A program made the translations under genes and the position numbers. Of a stretch of 64,000 bases of DNA, positions 1-11,327 are shown in pieces. The stretch is from Guillardia theta CCMP2712 (Eukaryota > Cryptophyceae > Pyrenomonadales > Geminigeraceae). How positions within the stretch are numbered: position 1 is the stretch's first letter; each line of letters begins with the position of its first letter. The stretch spans positions 205,454 to 269,453 of the forward strand of contig NW_005434607.1 of the NCBI RefSeq assembly GCF_000315625.1. The letters are read 5' to 3'. The notes under the pieces are model-generated. The model worked only from the letters and a program-made list of their open reading frames with translations, was not told the origin of the DNA and made no database searches.

Positions 1-857
1 TGGGATCAGCTGCTGCGTTAAGTTCGCAAGGGGTAAGCAAACCTTGCTTGAACAGCGCGAGGAACTTGGCGGACTCGTGGTCCTGCCAAGAGACAGTAAA
101 TGCTTCTGTCTCCTCCTCCTCCTCCTCCTCCTCCTCCAAGTCGCCAGCCCTGCTCCTCTCGCCCGTTCGCTGCCTCACCCGCCTCCCTTCCCCTCTTCTC
201 ACCCCCTCGCTCTCTCCTCTTGCACACCAACAGCCAGCACGCTCCTCACCTGAGTCTCTCGGTACTGCACCGGAGCTCCTCCTAGCGAGTCGTCCAGCTC
301 GACTGTCTTGTAAGCTGCAATACCCTGAACGAGTTCCCCCAGTCAGCTCCGGTCGAGGCGAGGCAGACGGTCCAGGGGATCAGGGACGCCTCTCAGCCCC
401 ACGCGCATCTCACCATCTCGTCGACGGAAGACTCCTTCCCTAGCCAGAAGTGAAGGTCCCACTGCAGCACAGTTCCCCGTCAGCCGCACTGTCGCTGTCA
501 TGGCAGGGAGCTACCTCGTAGGACCCGCCCTTCGTCTCAATGGTCTTGAGACAGATGTAGCTGTTCGGAGGAGGAGAAGTTAAACTAAAGCCGCCGACGC
601 GTGCAGGAGGTTACCTGTCTCCAGTGTAGAAGGTGCCGAACTTCTCCTTTGGCCATGGCTGGTAGCCGACAAGGCATGTTCAGCATGTTCCCTTCAGCAT
701 GCCTCGCAAGTTCGAACCTTGGGGACCTTGTTCTCGATCCTCCAGATCTCCAGTCCAGGAGCGGATCCTGCTCCACTGCAAGGCGCTCAGGATCAGGAGA
801 GCAGAAGCAAAAGAGGGCACGGAAAGATCCTCACAGAAACTCCGGATGTTTGCTCAT
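1..857 (-). CDS. Gelsolin/severin-family actin-binding protein, N-terminal part (runs off left edge)
   Basis: Seven exons can be read on the minus strand from a start at 857 (MSKHPEF): about 835-857, 727-775, 615-658, 515-560, 414-471, 250-324 and 43-82, all with GT-AG borders. Joined, they give about 109 residues with the order of a gelsolin G1 domain: PGLEIWRIENK, then FGTFYTGDSYICLKT, WDLHFWLGKESS, AYKTVELDDSLGGAPVQYRE, and HESAKFLALFK. Gelsolin-type proteins sever and cap actin filaments in a calcium-dependent way; that role comes from family knowledge. The remaining domains lie left of the window, so the number of repeats (severin 3, gelsolin 6) cannot be told. The intron at 83-249 is a CTC-rich tract. 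The family call is secure; exon borders are by eye. Confidence 0.85.
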
Positions 858-951
858 TGTTCAGCAATAAGCCTGGAAGGACACCATTTGGAGTCAGCCA
901 GGCCATCGTAAGTACCCGAGTGAAAGCAGATGGTGAAGAATAACTTGTTGA

Positions 952-1030
952 AGATTCGGCAAGGGTTTTCTACTATAATACCATGCATGTTGGAGATTCG
1001 GCAAGGGTTTTCTACTATAATCCCATGCAT
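952..1030. repeat. Two-copy direct repeat, 42-bp period
   Basis: A unit starting AGATTCGGCAAGGGTTTTCT occurs at 952 and again at 994, almost identical through TACTATAAT and CCATGCAT. It lies just upstream of the gelsolin-like gene start (857, minus strand), so it sits where promoter elements could be. The TACTATAAT element is AT-rich, but a TATA role is only a guess. Confidence 0.7.
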
Positions 1031-2481
1031 ATCTACTGAGAGGTCCTTATCATCCGCTACCCAAATCCCGAGATTGCAATTGTGCCAGCTTTGGTACGTC
1101 ACCGATGGACTCCCTTCTCTCACTCAGTTCTCAGTGGTTATGACCTCAGAGTCAATATATTCCCGGCTGAGAGCTCGGAGCCACCCTCCTTCAAACAGGG
1201 GTCTGCTCGCTTGCACTTTGCTACATCTGTTCCTACTTGTACACCTGTCGGTGATCCTCCTCTTCCCCTCATCCTGCCTTTGCCTCGCATCACAGTCTCA
1301 CTCTTGACTATCCTGCATAGATGTCTCTATCCTCTGTCCCGTATCCTCCCTTCCTCCTGCTCGTCCTGCTCGTCCTATGGATCTCCCTGGTCTTGCTCGG
1401 TAACATTTACTTCGCCATCCCGTCGCATCATCACTCAAGTCTGTACCCCCTTCACAAAGTACCCCATCCTTTTTCAGTACCCACCCTCGACATGATACAA
1501 CATTTGTCTGCTCAGTGGAGGTACTAGGTCATCGGATTCATACCCTACCCCCTGTGATCCTCGGGCCCCGAAACTGATTACCATTTTTTTTAAAAGGACA
1601 AATCTGTGTCATTCATAGAGATTAAATATTCTTTTTAATTATATGTACAGGTCTTTGTACCAAGGAAATATATATATATTTCTATATACATCATAATACA
1701 AGTAAAAACATTTTAAAATCATATATATCGTCCAAATCATGCACAATGGTACAATCAGTCTAATAATATATAACTTTTAGCCCCGTACAAAATCATAAAA
1801 ACATTGTTGGTTTTAGCTAGCTGCCCCCGGCATGCCAACTGACCGAGATACCTCGGGCCCGGACAGTAGCCCTCATCCCCACCCTCAGCCGACATATGCC
1901 GGCCGATCATGCCGGAATTAGTGCAATGTTGAAGGGAAACGAGGGAAGAAGAGGATGAACGACAGAGAGGATGAGGTTGCGAGGAGCGATGGTTGTGGGG
2001 GGATTCTAGGTAGTCAGGTAGGAGGAGACTTGAGGGAGAGGCAGAGAGGACGACATCTGTTTGCTCAAAGGCGCTACTGACTGACTTTGCAGATTTTAGA
2101 CGAATCCTCTTGAAGGAGAAAGAGCTTTCCCTCAGAGCGAAGGTCTTGTCTGACATGCTACCTTCCATTGAGGTTACGTCCCCCCTGGTCTGATACTCTC
2201 ATCTGATCCTGCTTGCTTGATAGGAAAATGCTCTCAAGCCTGGAGGGATGGTTCGGTGCATGGAGAAGAAGGTTATCCTTGCATGATGTCTTCCTGTCTG
2301 GGGCAGTGTTTCTTTGTCGACATGCTCTGTTCTACTCCTGCATGTTTCTGAAATTGGAGTGTGTAGGGCGATGAATACCTTTTGAGCCTCCTTTACCTCA
2401 TAGCTGGCATACTTTGTTTGGTGGCGGCGTTCGGACACGGCGATCAGGTGGCTGCCTCTGTTTGACTCTCAGTTTTCTGAC
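1031..2481. other. Stretch without a supported gene
   Basis: No exon chain with conserved protein features was found. Positions 1580-1790 are AT-rich with TATATATA runs. A 137-codon minus-strand reading frame (1755-2168) is open and serine-rich but has no recognisable domain and no clear splice partner. It could be a last exon of an unknown gene. Confidence 0.4.
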
Positions 2482-3363
2482 CTTTGATCGTCCTAACTTG
2501 ATGAGGGCAGTTCTGTGCTCAACCTGTAAGTGCTTCTGACTATTTGCACAACATCGCGTAATTCCCTTGTGTGCTGCAGAGCCCGTCAATGCACCACCCT
2601 TCAGGAGGTCGCCGTCTGCTACAGCATGTAACATTCAACAGCGTCTTGCACGCCATCTCTCCTATCTCACTTTCTGTACAGCCAACTGTCTCTCTCCTCC
2701 AGAACTCTTCAAGCTCTGACACTACGGCTGCTCCTGCGGACACCAACAACGCTTTCATCGGTCCTAATGGACTGGTGGTTGCCTGGCTCAAGGTTGAAGG
2801 CTTCACTGGTGACATAAACTTTCCTTCTCTGTACTTGTGCATTCAATGCCATGTTTTGACAAAGCTTCCTTCTTCGGCAGCCTTGGGATTGCCTTTCTTG
2901 TATGTTCTCATATTCTCCAACCAACTCCAAAACAGTATTCCGGCAAGGTGATGGAAATGGCAAGAAAGTTATGAAGTGGAAGAAGCTGATGATATTTGCT
3001 CTTCTCAGCATCCTCTTGTACTTGGTTGCTGCATTTCAGGCTGTTTGGTTGATCATCGGCTGTGTGTGGTCCTTTGGCACGTCAATCCCAGCAGAATGTC
3101 AAAAGGTTTGTCTTCTCACCGACACGTTTTAAATTTTTCATCCATCGTGCTTCAATAGTAATTGTCCGTTTTTTGCTGAATGTCGGCTGGAAACCAGGGC
3201 TCCATGGGCGATAATTTTGCATTTCAAACCATGTGGTGAACTAGAACAAGATCGTGTAAGTAGATCCGATTGACTTTTTTTTTTTTCCAACCTCAGGTGG
3301 GTTTGTGCCTTCTGGCTGGGCTGCATGGTCGTGATATGTGGGATACTTGGAAGCATAGTGTGA
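2482..3363 (+). CDS. Possible small multi-span membrane protein, exons uncertain
   Basis: Several plausible exons lie on the plus strand. A 3' fragment around 2690-2811 reads NAFIGPNGLVVAWLKVEGFT. An exon near 2940-3105 reads a basic stretch KKVMKWKKL followed by two hydrophobic helices (LMIFALLSILLYLV and AVWLIIGCVWSF), ending before a GT donor. A final exon near 3297-3363 has an open frame WVCAFWLGCMVVICGILG and a TGA stop. I could not fix the phase of all joins or the start codon, so the limits are approximate. The layout of short helices separated by introns resembles the better-supported gene at 4888-6170. No family is recognised. Confidence 0.35.
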
Positions 3364-3559
3364 GCATCAATTCCATCAATTTCCTCATAAATCTCTGCCA
3401 TGACTGACTCCGTCTACCAGCTGCTGTTTCCTCGGCGCGGCCGCGTCTGCCAAGTTACAGTCGTCAGAAGCTGATTCTACAAGGTACGATTGACCGTTCC
3501 AGCCGTTGAAGTGCAGCGGTCTCTCCATCCCCAATCTTGACATCTCTTCCAACAGATAC

Positions 3560-4420
3560 ACTCAGATAGCTCCGGGGCAGTGATGTCAGTGCCACTGCGG
3601 CCCCGGAAGACGCGGCCTCCGAGGCAGGCTGCGGCCGGCGCGGCCAACCTCGGATGCTCAGTATCGGTTCAAACTGGCAGGACACTGGACATTTTTTCGA
3701 CCCGTTCCCTCCGCAACCCTTGCTAAGTTGAGCTCTCCGAGCCCACTCCGAGCTCAACTGAGGTCTCACTGGCCAGCCATTGGCACTTTGGCAATTCAGT
3801 GGCAACCACGGCGCCTGTGATCCGATGTCGCCGGGCCTCCTCGGCCGCCGCGAGTGATCGGACTGAGCCTACTGTGACAGCCGGCGGCGGCTCAGTCTCT
3901 GAGGCTCCGGCCCGCCACCGACCGTACCGTACGGGCCAGCCTGGCGGCTAAACCGCCGGAACGCCGGCAAGTTGTTTGATAGAATCACGTTATACGAATG
4001 TACACCGCCGCCGGCGGCGCCGGGTCAACGGTTGTGTTATTTCGGTTTCCCAACTGACGGCCGCGTCAGCCTAAGTTTGCCGACACCGTACCGTACCGTA
4101 CCGTAGTAACGGCGTGCAGCCGCCGCGTGCCGCGCCCCGGGCGCACTGCGTCATCCGCGGGGGCCATCGGACCGTGAGTTGAAAGTGAGTCTTCTTCAGT
4201 TAAAAATCAGTACGAGGACAATCAGGAGACTCGGTAGAGGAGGCTTGAACGGTGAGACGGTCCGCCAGCGGATCCAGAATCATTGGAGTCTTTTCAACTA
4301 CTCTGTCAAGTTTACCGGCGGCCCGGCCCCCGGCGGCCCGGGCGGCAGGCCGCCGGGCCGGGGCCGCCGGGTGGGTGTCGAACTTTAATCACTGAGTGAA
4401 GGGCCGGGCCTGGGTACTGA
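3560..4420. repeat. GC-rich repeat-derived tract without a gene
   Basis: This tract is dominated by CCGG, GCCGCCGG and CCGTACCGTACCGT-type words, with an interior AGTACGAGGACAATCAGGAGA (about 4209-4229). Almost the same word recurs at 26691 and, inverted, near 46832. The composition is very unlike the flanking genes. The pattern suggests remnants of a dispersed repeat family. No protein with recognisable features is encoded. Confidence 0.5.
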
Positions 4421-4439
4421 AATGGTTGAGGCGGATCAA

Positions 4440-4870
4440 GTTGCTCTCGGGGGTGCTCACCACCTACCACCACCTACCACCACCTACCACCACCACCTAC
4501 TACCACCTACTACCACCTACCCCTACCTACTTCCACACACAACCACCTACCACGACCATATTCACTCTCTGAGTACCCCACCCATTTCTTATGTACCCCC
4601 ACCCCATTTGACAAGGACCATCAACCGGTTGTTATGACCGAGGAGAGGCTCATAACATACTATATCACATATCGTCAGTGCTCTTCACCCCCTCTGACAC
4701 CCTATCACCCCCATGTTTTCCTCCGATTACCTACCCCACCGTTGTTATTATTAGTCAAAAGAGCATACAAGGAGGGGTATAAAATACCACCCTACCCTCT
4801 GGCAAAATCAGTCCCTGAGTACCCTACCCCCTACTGCCCCGCATCTGCCTCTTCAGAGGAGCAGCGCTCA
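4440..4870 (+). promoter_or_regulatory. C-rich CCACCTAC / TACCC cluster upstream of gene 4888
   Basis: Positions 4460-4545 carry about ten CCACCTAC-type units. Positions 4570-4860 carry repeated TACCC(C)AC and TACCCTACCCC words with GAGTACCC. Such words also lie in front of the genes at 10059 and 43813, in either strand sense. I infer a promoter-associated element; nothing in the sequence proves binding. Confidence 0.35.
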
Positions 4871-4887
4871 GTGACCCTTCAGTCGCC

Positions 4888-6170
4888 ATGTCCGCCGAGG
4901 TGAGTGGAACGTAGATGAACATGCAAGGACGAAGCGCCGATGGTGCAGCGAGATGCTTCAAAGCAGCAGCAGACATGGTTAGAGCTCCGTGTGACGAGAG
5001 CATAGTAGCTTCTGCTGGATTGAAGGAGGGAGGGGAAGCGAGACGAGGTTGGACAATGAGCTAGAAGGCAGTGGTTGAGGAGTTGTTATGTGAGAAAGGG
5101 CGGACGGGGTCAGAGGAATTAGGTCAGGATCAGAAGCATGTCGATGATGTTGATGAATCCTTAATGTTTTCCATTGCGATGGGAGATCTTTCTCCCCGTG
5201 ATCTGCTGGTGTTGTCCTATCTGTCGAAGAGTCTCTTTCCTGCATCTCCATAGGGTTGGATTTCTATGGGCATAGCATACCATTGAAACATGCTACGTCG
5301 ATGAGTTCATGTTGTCTGATGCATTTCTTGTCGGATTTCAGGAAGCGAAGGAGCCGAAACTTGAAGATCTCAAGGATCTCAACATGGACAACGTCTCTGC
5401 TCTCATCGTCAAGTGGGTCAGCCCAGTCGAGCAGGTTTCTCCTTTCAAGCTCGGCGACGTGCAGAAGACCATCGCACAGATGTAAGGCTTTCTTAACCGG
5501 ATCATTTCTCCGCTGACGCGCTCGTTAGCCACCAGGAGACCGGAAACGCTGTTGCTCCCTTCTTCGTGGCTGGACAGATTGTTTTCCTCCTCCTCTTCCT
5601 TGCCTACTTTGTCATGGGAATCATCGCTCTCTGCCTTGACTTCCCTGCCATGGATGCTCCCTGTGCCAAGGACTCGTGGGTCTGGCTGTACGTTCTCCTC
5701 GTCGTTGTCATCCCGACCTCGGTTGGTTTTGTCATTGGAATGGTCCAGACTGTTATCCAGTGGATCTCTTCCAGCAGCCCTGTGAAGTTCGAGGTGCCTG
5801 ACATCTACTTCTCTCTGCCTGCTCCCATCATCTACATCACCCTCGGAGTCCTCGGCATCGTCCTGTGGGCCAACATGTCCGAGCAGTGCGACACCTTCTA
5901 CGCACAGAACCACGGCATGCTCCTCGTTATCTTCCACATCCAGGTCAGGCTTGCTCACTGCGTCGTCTCCTGTCTCACTGCCCTGCAGGTCATCATCATG
6001 TCCGTGGCTGCATTCCTCGGCCTCGTCACTGTGTGGGTACAGCTCATGGTTCTCATCCGAGGCTGGACCAACCAGGTGGGACCGAGCGGGAGGGCAGCGA
6101 TGGCGACTGACGTTGTTTGGCAGAGTCTGATCCCCTTCTCCCCAAGGAGGGCGGAGACAAGAAGAACTAA
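4888..6170 (+). CDS. Four-helix membrane protein, unknown family
   Basis: Exon 1 is only 12 nt (ATGTCCGCCGAG, 4888-4899) followed by GTGAGT. Further exons are about 5341-5480, 5532-5942, 5989-6075 and 6126-6170, the last ending GGDKKN and TAA. The roughly 230-residue product has a soluble N-terminus (LKDLNMDNVSALIVKWV), then hydrophobic helices near QIVFLLLFLAYFVMGIIAL, LYVLLVVVIPTSVGFVIGM, APIIYITLGVLGIVLW and VIIMSVAAFLGLVTVWV. Two cysteines (ALCLDF and APCAKD) sit in the first loop. The tail is short and charged. The tiny first exon and its intron start closely resemble those of the phycoerythrin alpha gene at 43813. No family is recognised; a MARVEL/tetraspan-like shape is only a resemblance. 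Confidence 0.7.
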
Positions 6171-6387
6171 ACTCAATAGTGCTTGGATTCGCATGCGTTG
6201 CTGTGGCCCTTCCTCCGAAGTTCTCGTCGAGGAGGGGACGGGGGTCTCTCGTCCAACAGCCACTGTATCATTTGCCGTGCTGGTTTATTCAATTAAACAC
6301 ATGTCTGTTGAACAAACTCAGATTCGTTTGATCTCCTTCTCAGCCCTTCTCTCCTCCCTCCTCTCAGCTGCTCTCGGCCTCCTCCCA

Positions 6388-8906
6388 CTAGTTCTTGATC
6401 CCCATCGCGCTCTTGAGCTTCGACCGGATCCGGCTGAGCAAGGTCAGATCTTCTCTTCCCTCTCCTCACATGGTCACCTGAAGACGTTGAGAACATGCTG
6501 CGAGCTGTGCTCCCGCGAGCCCTCTGTGCCCAGTCACATTTTGACCGAAGAGGACGACACTTACCTCTTGCCCAGTCAAGGGCGACCCTTCCTTGCTTGT
6601 CAGCAGCACCTGGGGGTCCGTAAGACGAGCGGGTCGAGGAGGAGAGCACAAGTCACTTGGATCAGCTCCTGCCGCCAGGAGGGCATCGACGACGAGCTCA
6701 TGCCCCTTGAAGGCTGGAGAGAACAGTGAGAGGGAGGAGGGAGGGATGGCGAGTGAGTGAAGGAGGGAGGGAGGGAGGGAGGGAGGGAGGGAGGGAGGGA
6801 GGGAGGGAGGGAGGGTCAGAGAGAGGAAGTGCATGGGGAGAAGGAGGTGGTCTGGTGGGGCTGGGGGGGGGGTTTGGAAGAGAGAACGACTGGGGAGGAA
6901 GGAGGAGGGTATCATGAGCGAGAGGGCAGGAGAAGGAGTCGATGCAGTCACATGCTGTCATCAAGGCAGTGTTCCCGTCTGAGTCCCTGGCGTTGACTTT
7001 GGCTCCTCCTGAAATCAGAGCCCTGACGACCTGAAGCAAGGAGGGTGAGGAAAGCAGGGGAGGACGCGGAGGAGGACGAGCACGTGGAGATGTCCTTCGA
7101 GGGAAGCAGCAGTGAGAGTCGTCCAGCCGTCGGAGTCTTGGATATCAGGAGACGCTCCTCTGAGAAAATGTGAGGAAGGGTCGAGGAAGAGGGGAGGAGA
7201 TGAAGGCGAAGAACAAGGAAAGGAAGGTTGAGGTCGAGGTGTGGGGTACGAGGATCGAGGGGGATGGAAGAGGAGGGGGACAGTTTGTCGCAGTAGCGGA
7301 ACCTGTTGAGCAGCGCTTGGATCACACGAGGTTTGTTGCCTTTCGATGCCCATCTTAGCGCCTGCGCTGCTGTCAACCTCCATCCTTCGCTCTTTCTCCT
7401 CCTCTTCCTCCTCCATCCCCCGCTTCCTCCTCCATCCCCCGCTTCCTCCTCCTCTTCCTCCTCCTCCTCCTCCTTCCCCCGCTTCCTCCTCCTCTTCCTC
7501 CTCCTCCTCCTCCTCCTCCTCCTTCCCCCCTGCCTCCCTCACCGTCCACCCGTCCTTGTCCCTCAGGTCCGGATTGGCCCCGCTGTCCATCAGCAGCTTA
7601 ACAGCTGAAACGTAACTGCAAAAACGATAAGCAAGACCAGCTCCCCTGCATGCAGAAGACGAAGAGAAGGAGGGAGGAAGAGAGGTAATCAACCGAACTC
7701 ACCCCCCAAACGAGGCTCCCATCAGTGCCGTCCGCCCGCTCCTGTTCTTGGCGTTGACCGAAGCACCTGCGAGTCAACTTGTGAGGAGGGGCGAAGGAGG
7801 GAAGCAAGAAGTAGGATGACGCATGGAAGGGGTGAGAAGCGAGAGAACTGCTAAGTGAGAGTGCTGATCTGTCAGGAGATACAACAGTGTGGGAGGAGGG
7901 AGAGGTCGTTGAGGACGGGAAGGTAGAAGGCGAAGGGAAGGGGAGGAGGAGGCAGGGGGAGGAAGAGGACGGGCATGCGAAGAGGGATCGAGATCTGTCA
8001 CACCTGCTCCTATCAACAAACGGAGGCATCCCACACGTCCTGATCCCGCAGCACCCATGACAGCATTCCACCCCGACGAGTCTTGAATGTCTGCATCCGC
8101 TCCCTTGCCCAGCAGCTCTGCCACCTGCACTCCCAGCTCAAGAGAGGGTTGAGCCGCAGATGGGAGGAGAGGGACAGAAGAACAAACGCAACATCGAGAG
8201 GCAAAGAGCAAGATTAAGAAGGTGGCGCCAGGGCTGGATGGAGGGTGTGGGCCAGCAGGAGGGGAGGACGAGAACGAGAGGAGGTGGAGGAGGAAGAGGA
8301 GGAAGAGCCAGGTCAGCTCGGCTCGCAGCGGGCCATCACCACAGCATCTTGTCCGGCCTCTGCAGCTGACATCAACGCCGTCCTCCCCAGCCTGTCTCTG
8401 CAGGAAAACAACGAGAAGCAGAGAGTCTCAGAGAAAAACGAGGCCTCCTCCTTCGCTCCTTCCACTCTCGCTCCCTCCGCCTCCTCCCTCCGCGTCCTCT
8501 CGCGCTCCCCTGCTCACCGATAGTTGACGGAAACTCCACCCTTCAAGATCTTTCGAAGTGTAGCCACGTCACCATACGAAGCAGCATCTGCGCCAAACCA
8601 ACATGAGTACACTTGGATGGTGAGTAAGAGGGAGAGGGTGTGGGAGAGGTGGGAGAAGGAGAGAGGAGGATGGCAGAGAGGAAGTCGAGTTCTCGGGGAA
8701 GAGTAGGAGAACGAGCACCGATGAGCTTCTGCGTTGGCTTCAGGATCTGGGTTCTACGAGTCCTTGTGCTCATGCTGGTAGAGGAGGGTCAGTCGGAGAC
8801 TCTCCTGCACTGCACTCGCACCTGCTCCATGCCAGCCAGATTGACAGCAGCCCAAACACAGCCAGAGCAGCGATCGATGCCACCATCGACCTTGATGGGC
8901 GAAATC
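6388..8906 (-). CDS. Ankyrin-repeat protein
   Basis: The minus strand carries many short exons that each encode part of an ankyrin repeat. Examples in 5'-3' order are ADAASYGDVATLRKILKGG (about 8527-8582), RLGRTALMSAAEAGQD, VAELLGKGADADIQDSSGWN (about 8060-8125), ASVNAKNRSGRTALMGASFG (about 7709-7768), AVKLLMDSGANPDLRDKDGW (7540-7600), GASPDIQDSDGWTTLTAAS (about 7100-7160), VVRALISGGAKVNARDSDGN (about 6975-7035) and HELVVDALLAAGADPSD. The last exon ends IRSKLKSAMGIKN with a TAG at 6388-6390. At least seven repeats are present. Ankyrin arrays bind other proteins; no catalytic domain is seen. Introns are packed with polypurine/polypyrimidine and (GGGA)n tracts. The 5' end is uncertain; exons may extend to about 9340. 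Confidence 0.75.
6764..6814. repeat. (GGGA)n microsatellite inside an ankyrin-gene intron
   Basis: About thirteen GGGA units in tandem on the plus strand. The reading frames through it (poly-Arg/Glu/Gly) are by-products of the repeat. Confidence 0.9.
7380..7535. repeat. Polypyrimidine CTCCTC-rich intron tract
   Basis: Plus-strand CTCCTCTTCCTCC runs with CATCCCCCGCTTCCTC units repeated about three times, lying between ankyrin exons. On the coding (minus) strand this is a GGAGGAGG tract. Confidence 0.8.
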
Positions 8907-8979
8907 AAGGAGAGGAGGGAGCAATGAGTCGATTGTAAAGATTGAGTGCAAATGAGGTCGGGGAGAACGGATAGAGATC

Positions 8980-9131
8980 GAGGGGGAGGAGAGGAGAGGA
9001 GAGGAGAGGAGAGGAGAGGAGAGGAGAGGCGAGGCGAGGCGAGGCGAGGCGAGGCGAGGCGAGGAGAGGAGAGGAGAGGAGAGGAGCGGAGAGGAGAGGA
9101 GCGGAGAGGAGAGGAGAGGAGAGGAGAGGAA
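8980..9131. repeat. GGAGA pentamer minisatellite with an embedded GGCGA block
   Basis: Perfect GGAGA units are followed by six or more GGCGA units (about 9026-9060), then GGAGA again with single-base variants. The long open frames through it on both strands are produced by the pentamer and are not genes. Confidence 0.9.
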
Positions 9132-9572
9132 AGAGTGTATGAGAGCAGATGGACAAGGAGGAGTGGAGGGTAGTGAGTGCGCTTGTTTGTGGACGGCAGG
9201 AGTAGCAGTACCGGTTATTGAAAGACCCCCGGAAAAAATTCTCGACCTGAGAGAATGTCTTTGTGTTCCTGGGCGACAACAGTTACCTCCTGCTCTACCA
9301 TCCTGCCAGCTGGAAGCACCTGATGTGATAAAGCACGCCATCCACTCTGTGTCTCCACCTCATGTTTGACAAGGAGAGTAGGGAGTACGGGTCAGCACGA
9401 CGAGCAGGGGCCTTCTCTTCCAGCGCTCCGCTTCTAGCTCCTCACTGCCTTGCCCCGTTGAGGTCAAGCCATCCCTTCAGCGCACCCACGTCTCCTGGCT
9501 CACACGCCTGTGAAGGACTAGAAGTCAGGCGCAACCCCAACCCTGCTGCTTTCTCCCCCTTCCTCCCCTTGC

Positions 9573-9715
9573 TCTCTCCTTCTCTTCTCTTCTCTTCTCT
9601 TCTCTTCTCTTCTCTTCTCTTCTCTTCTCTTCTCTTCTCTTCTCTTCTCTTCTCTTCCCTCCCTTAGCTTCCCTTCCCTCCCCTTCCCTTCCCTTCCCTT
9701 CCCTTCCTCATTGTT
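9573..9715. repeat. CTTCT/TCTTC pentamer minisatellite, then CCCTT units
   Basis: About seventeen TCTTC-type pentamers run from 9573 to 9657, followed by CCCTT units to about 9710. The tract lies between the ankyrin gene and the Sec14-like gene. Confidence 0.9.
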
Positions 9716-9889
9716 CGTAATGGCTTTTCTCCCACGCCATTGTGACTCAGCAACTGACATCATCCCCCTCTTCCTCATGAGAGCTCACCCGAGTCCGCCT
9801 CCTCTGATTTTAACTACAAATTCAAAAGTTATCATTCAAGAACTACCTTACTTAGCTAACTGAAAAGGGTAGAATGTTTAGATCTGAGG

Positions 9890-10015
9890 CGGGGTACAAG
9901 TAGGGTGCATGCCCCAATTTTTACTCCTGAGAAGTTATAAAAGCCTCTTTTGGGGTGGTAGGGTACTGACCCCACCGTACTAATGAAATCACTTTTTACC
10001 TATGAAGTACGGGTA
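9890..10015 (+). promoter_or_regulatory. GGGTA-rich upstream region of the Sec14-like gene
   Basis: Words GGGGTACAAGTAGGGT, GGGGTGGTAGGGTACTGACCCCACC and TACGGGTAATC precede the start codon at 10059 by 45-170 bp. They resemble, on the opposite strand, the TACCC clusters at 4570-4860 and 42430-42980. A promoter role is inferred from position and recurrence only. Confidence 0.3.
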
Positions 10016-10058
10016 ATCTAAGGGTCTCACGAAACAAGGTAGGGTGAGAGTGTGTGGC

Positions 10059-11327
10059 ATGGCGGAGGCGGCGGGTGTAGCTTCGTTGCGAAGCATGCTG
10101 GACCAGAAGGTGAGCGAAACATGTCGATCTTTCATGGGTGAAGCCTTGATATGATCAGTGAGAGAAGAGGAGCAGAGGAGCAGAGAGACACGAGAAGAGA
10201 TCAAGGGGTGAGTGGGGTGAGGGCGGAATGAAGGAGAGGGCGAGGAAGGGGAGGGGAACCGAAGGGCTTGTATGGATGATGATGTGATCTTGCCATGTCG
10301 TGGAACCCACAATATGATCATGTTCCTTGAAGCTTTGTGTGCTTTGTTTTACACTCATGAAATGCTTTTCTTCTTTCAAAGGCACCCCACTACAACAGCA
10401 ACCAACGGAGCTACTGTACAGACTATACTTTGAAACGATACCTGCATGCTCGAAAGTTTGATGTTGCTAAGGCGTTCAACATGCTTACGGCCACGCTGGC
10501 ATGGAGGAAGGATTTTGATGTCGAATCGATTAGCATGCTGAAAGTTCGAGGCAATGGCGAAACAGGGAAGGTGGTGGTGAGGGGGGCAGATAGAGAAGGG
10601 AGGCCGATTTTGTTCTTGAGGCCGGGTCAAGAAAACTCCAAGGACGATCACGATGGCAACCTGAAGCACCTGGTGTACGAGCTTGAGCGAGCTGTGGCAT
10701 GCATGGACGAGCTGCGTGGAGTGGGGAAAATGTTGGTGATACTGGACCTGCAGCATTACAGCATGTCGAATGCCCCCCCCATGAAGACAAGCAGAGCCAC
10801 TCTGCATATCCTGCAGGATCACTATCCGGAGCGGCTGGCAAAGTTCTTGATAATCGATGCTCCGTGGCTGTTCCAAGGCTTCTTCAAGATCATCTCTCCC
10901 TTCATCGACAAGGTTTTGTTGGCTCAGTCCAGACCAGTAACACGGCACTGAAAGTCGCATGGTTCAGGAGACTGCTGCAAAGCTCGTCTTCGTGAATGGC
11001 AAGACAGCAGAAGCAAAGAGGGAGGTTCTCTCCAAGTTCGTCGAACTCAATCGGTCAGTTTGCGAGAGGAACTGCAAGACTCTCTCCTTGACAGTTTCCT
11101 CAGCCTCCCCAAGTCTATCTACGGAGACTTAGGCGATGAGGTGAGGAAGAGTGCAAAATCGCCTTTGTTGTCTCACTTTGTCATTCAGGAATTTTTTACA
11201 GCCGACGAGTACTTCAGGTTCTGACCCCCTTACAGATCCGATTTTACTGACATGATTCTCCGGCAGCGATGAAGGGGTAGAGAAATTTCGCAAGGAAATC
11301 ATACGGCAGAGAGCTGCATTTCAGTAA
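10059..11327 (+). CDS. CRAL-TRIO (Sec14-like) lipid-binding protein
   Basis: Exons are about 10059-10109 (MAEAAGVASLRSML), 10382-10917, 10955-11051, 11094-11140, 11190-11218 and 11268-11327. The joined protein of about 270 residues begins with a CRAL-TRIO N-terminal segment (LKRYLHARKFDVAKAFNML, W at TLAWRKDFD). The lipid-binding core follows: GADREGRPILFLRPGQEN, KMLVILDLQHYSMSN, ILQDHYPERLAKFLIIDAPW and FKIISPFIDKV. It ends FRKEIIRQRAAFQ. The family carries phosphoinositides or other hydrophobic ligands between membranes. Intron 2 is only 37 nt by my reading. There is no signal peptide, so a cytosolic protein is likely. Confidence 0.88.

Noticed and set aside
8754-9341. 195-codon minus-strand open frame over the pentamer array
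   Set aside because: A 5-bp repeat leaves frames open on both strands; the translation is a repeating LLSSP/RLASP pattern with no gene features.
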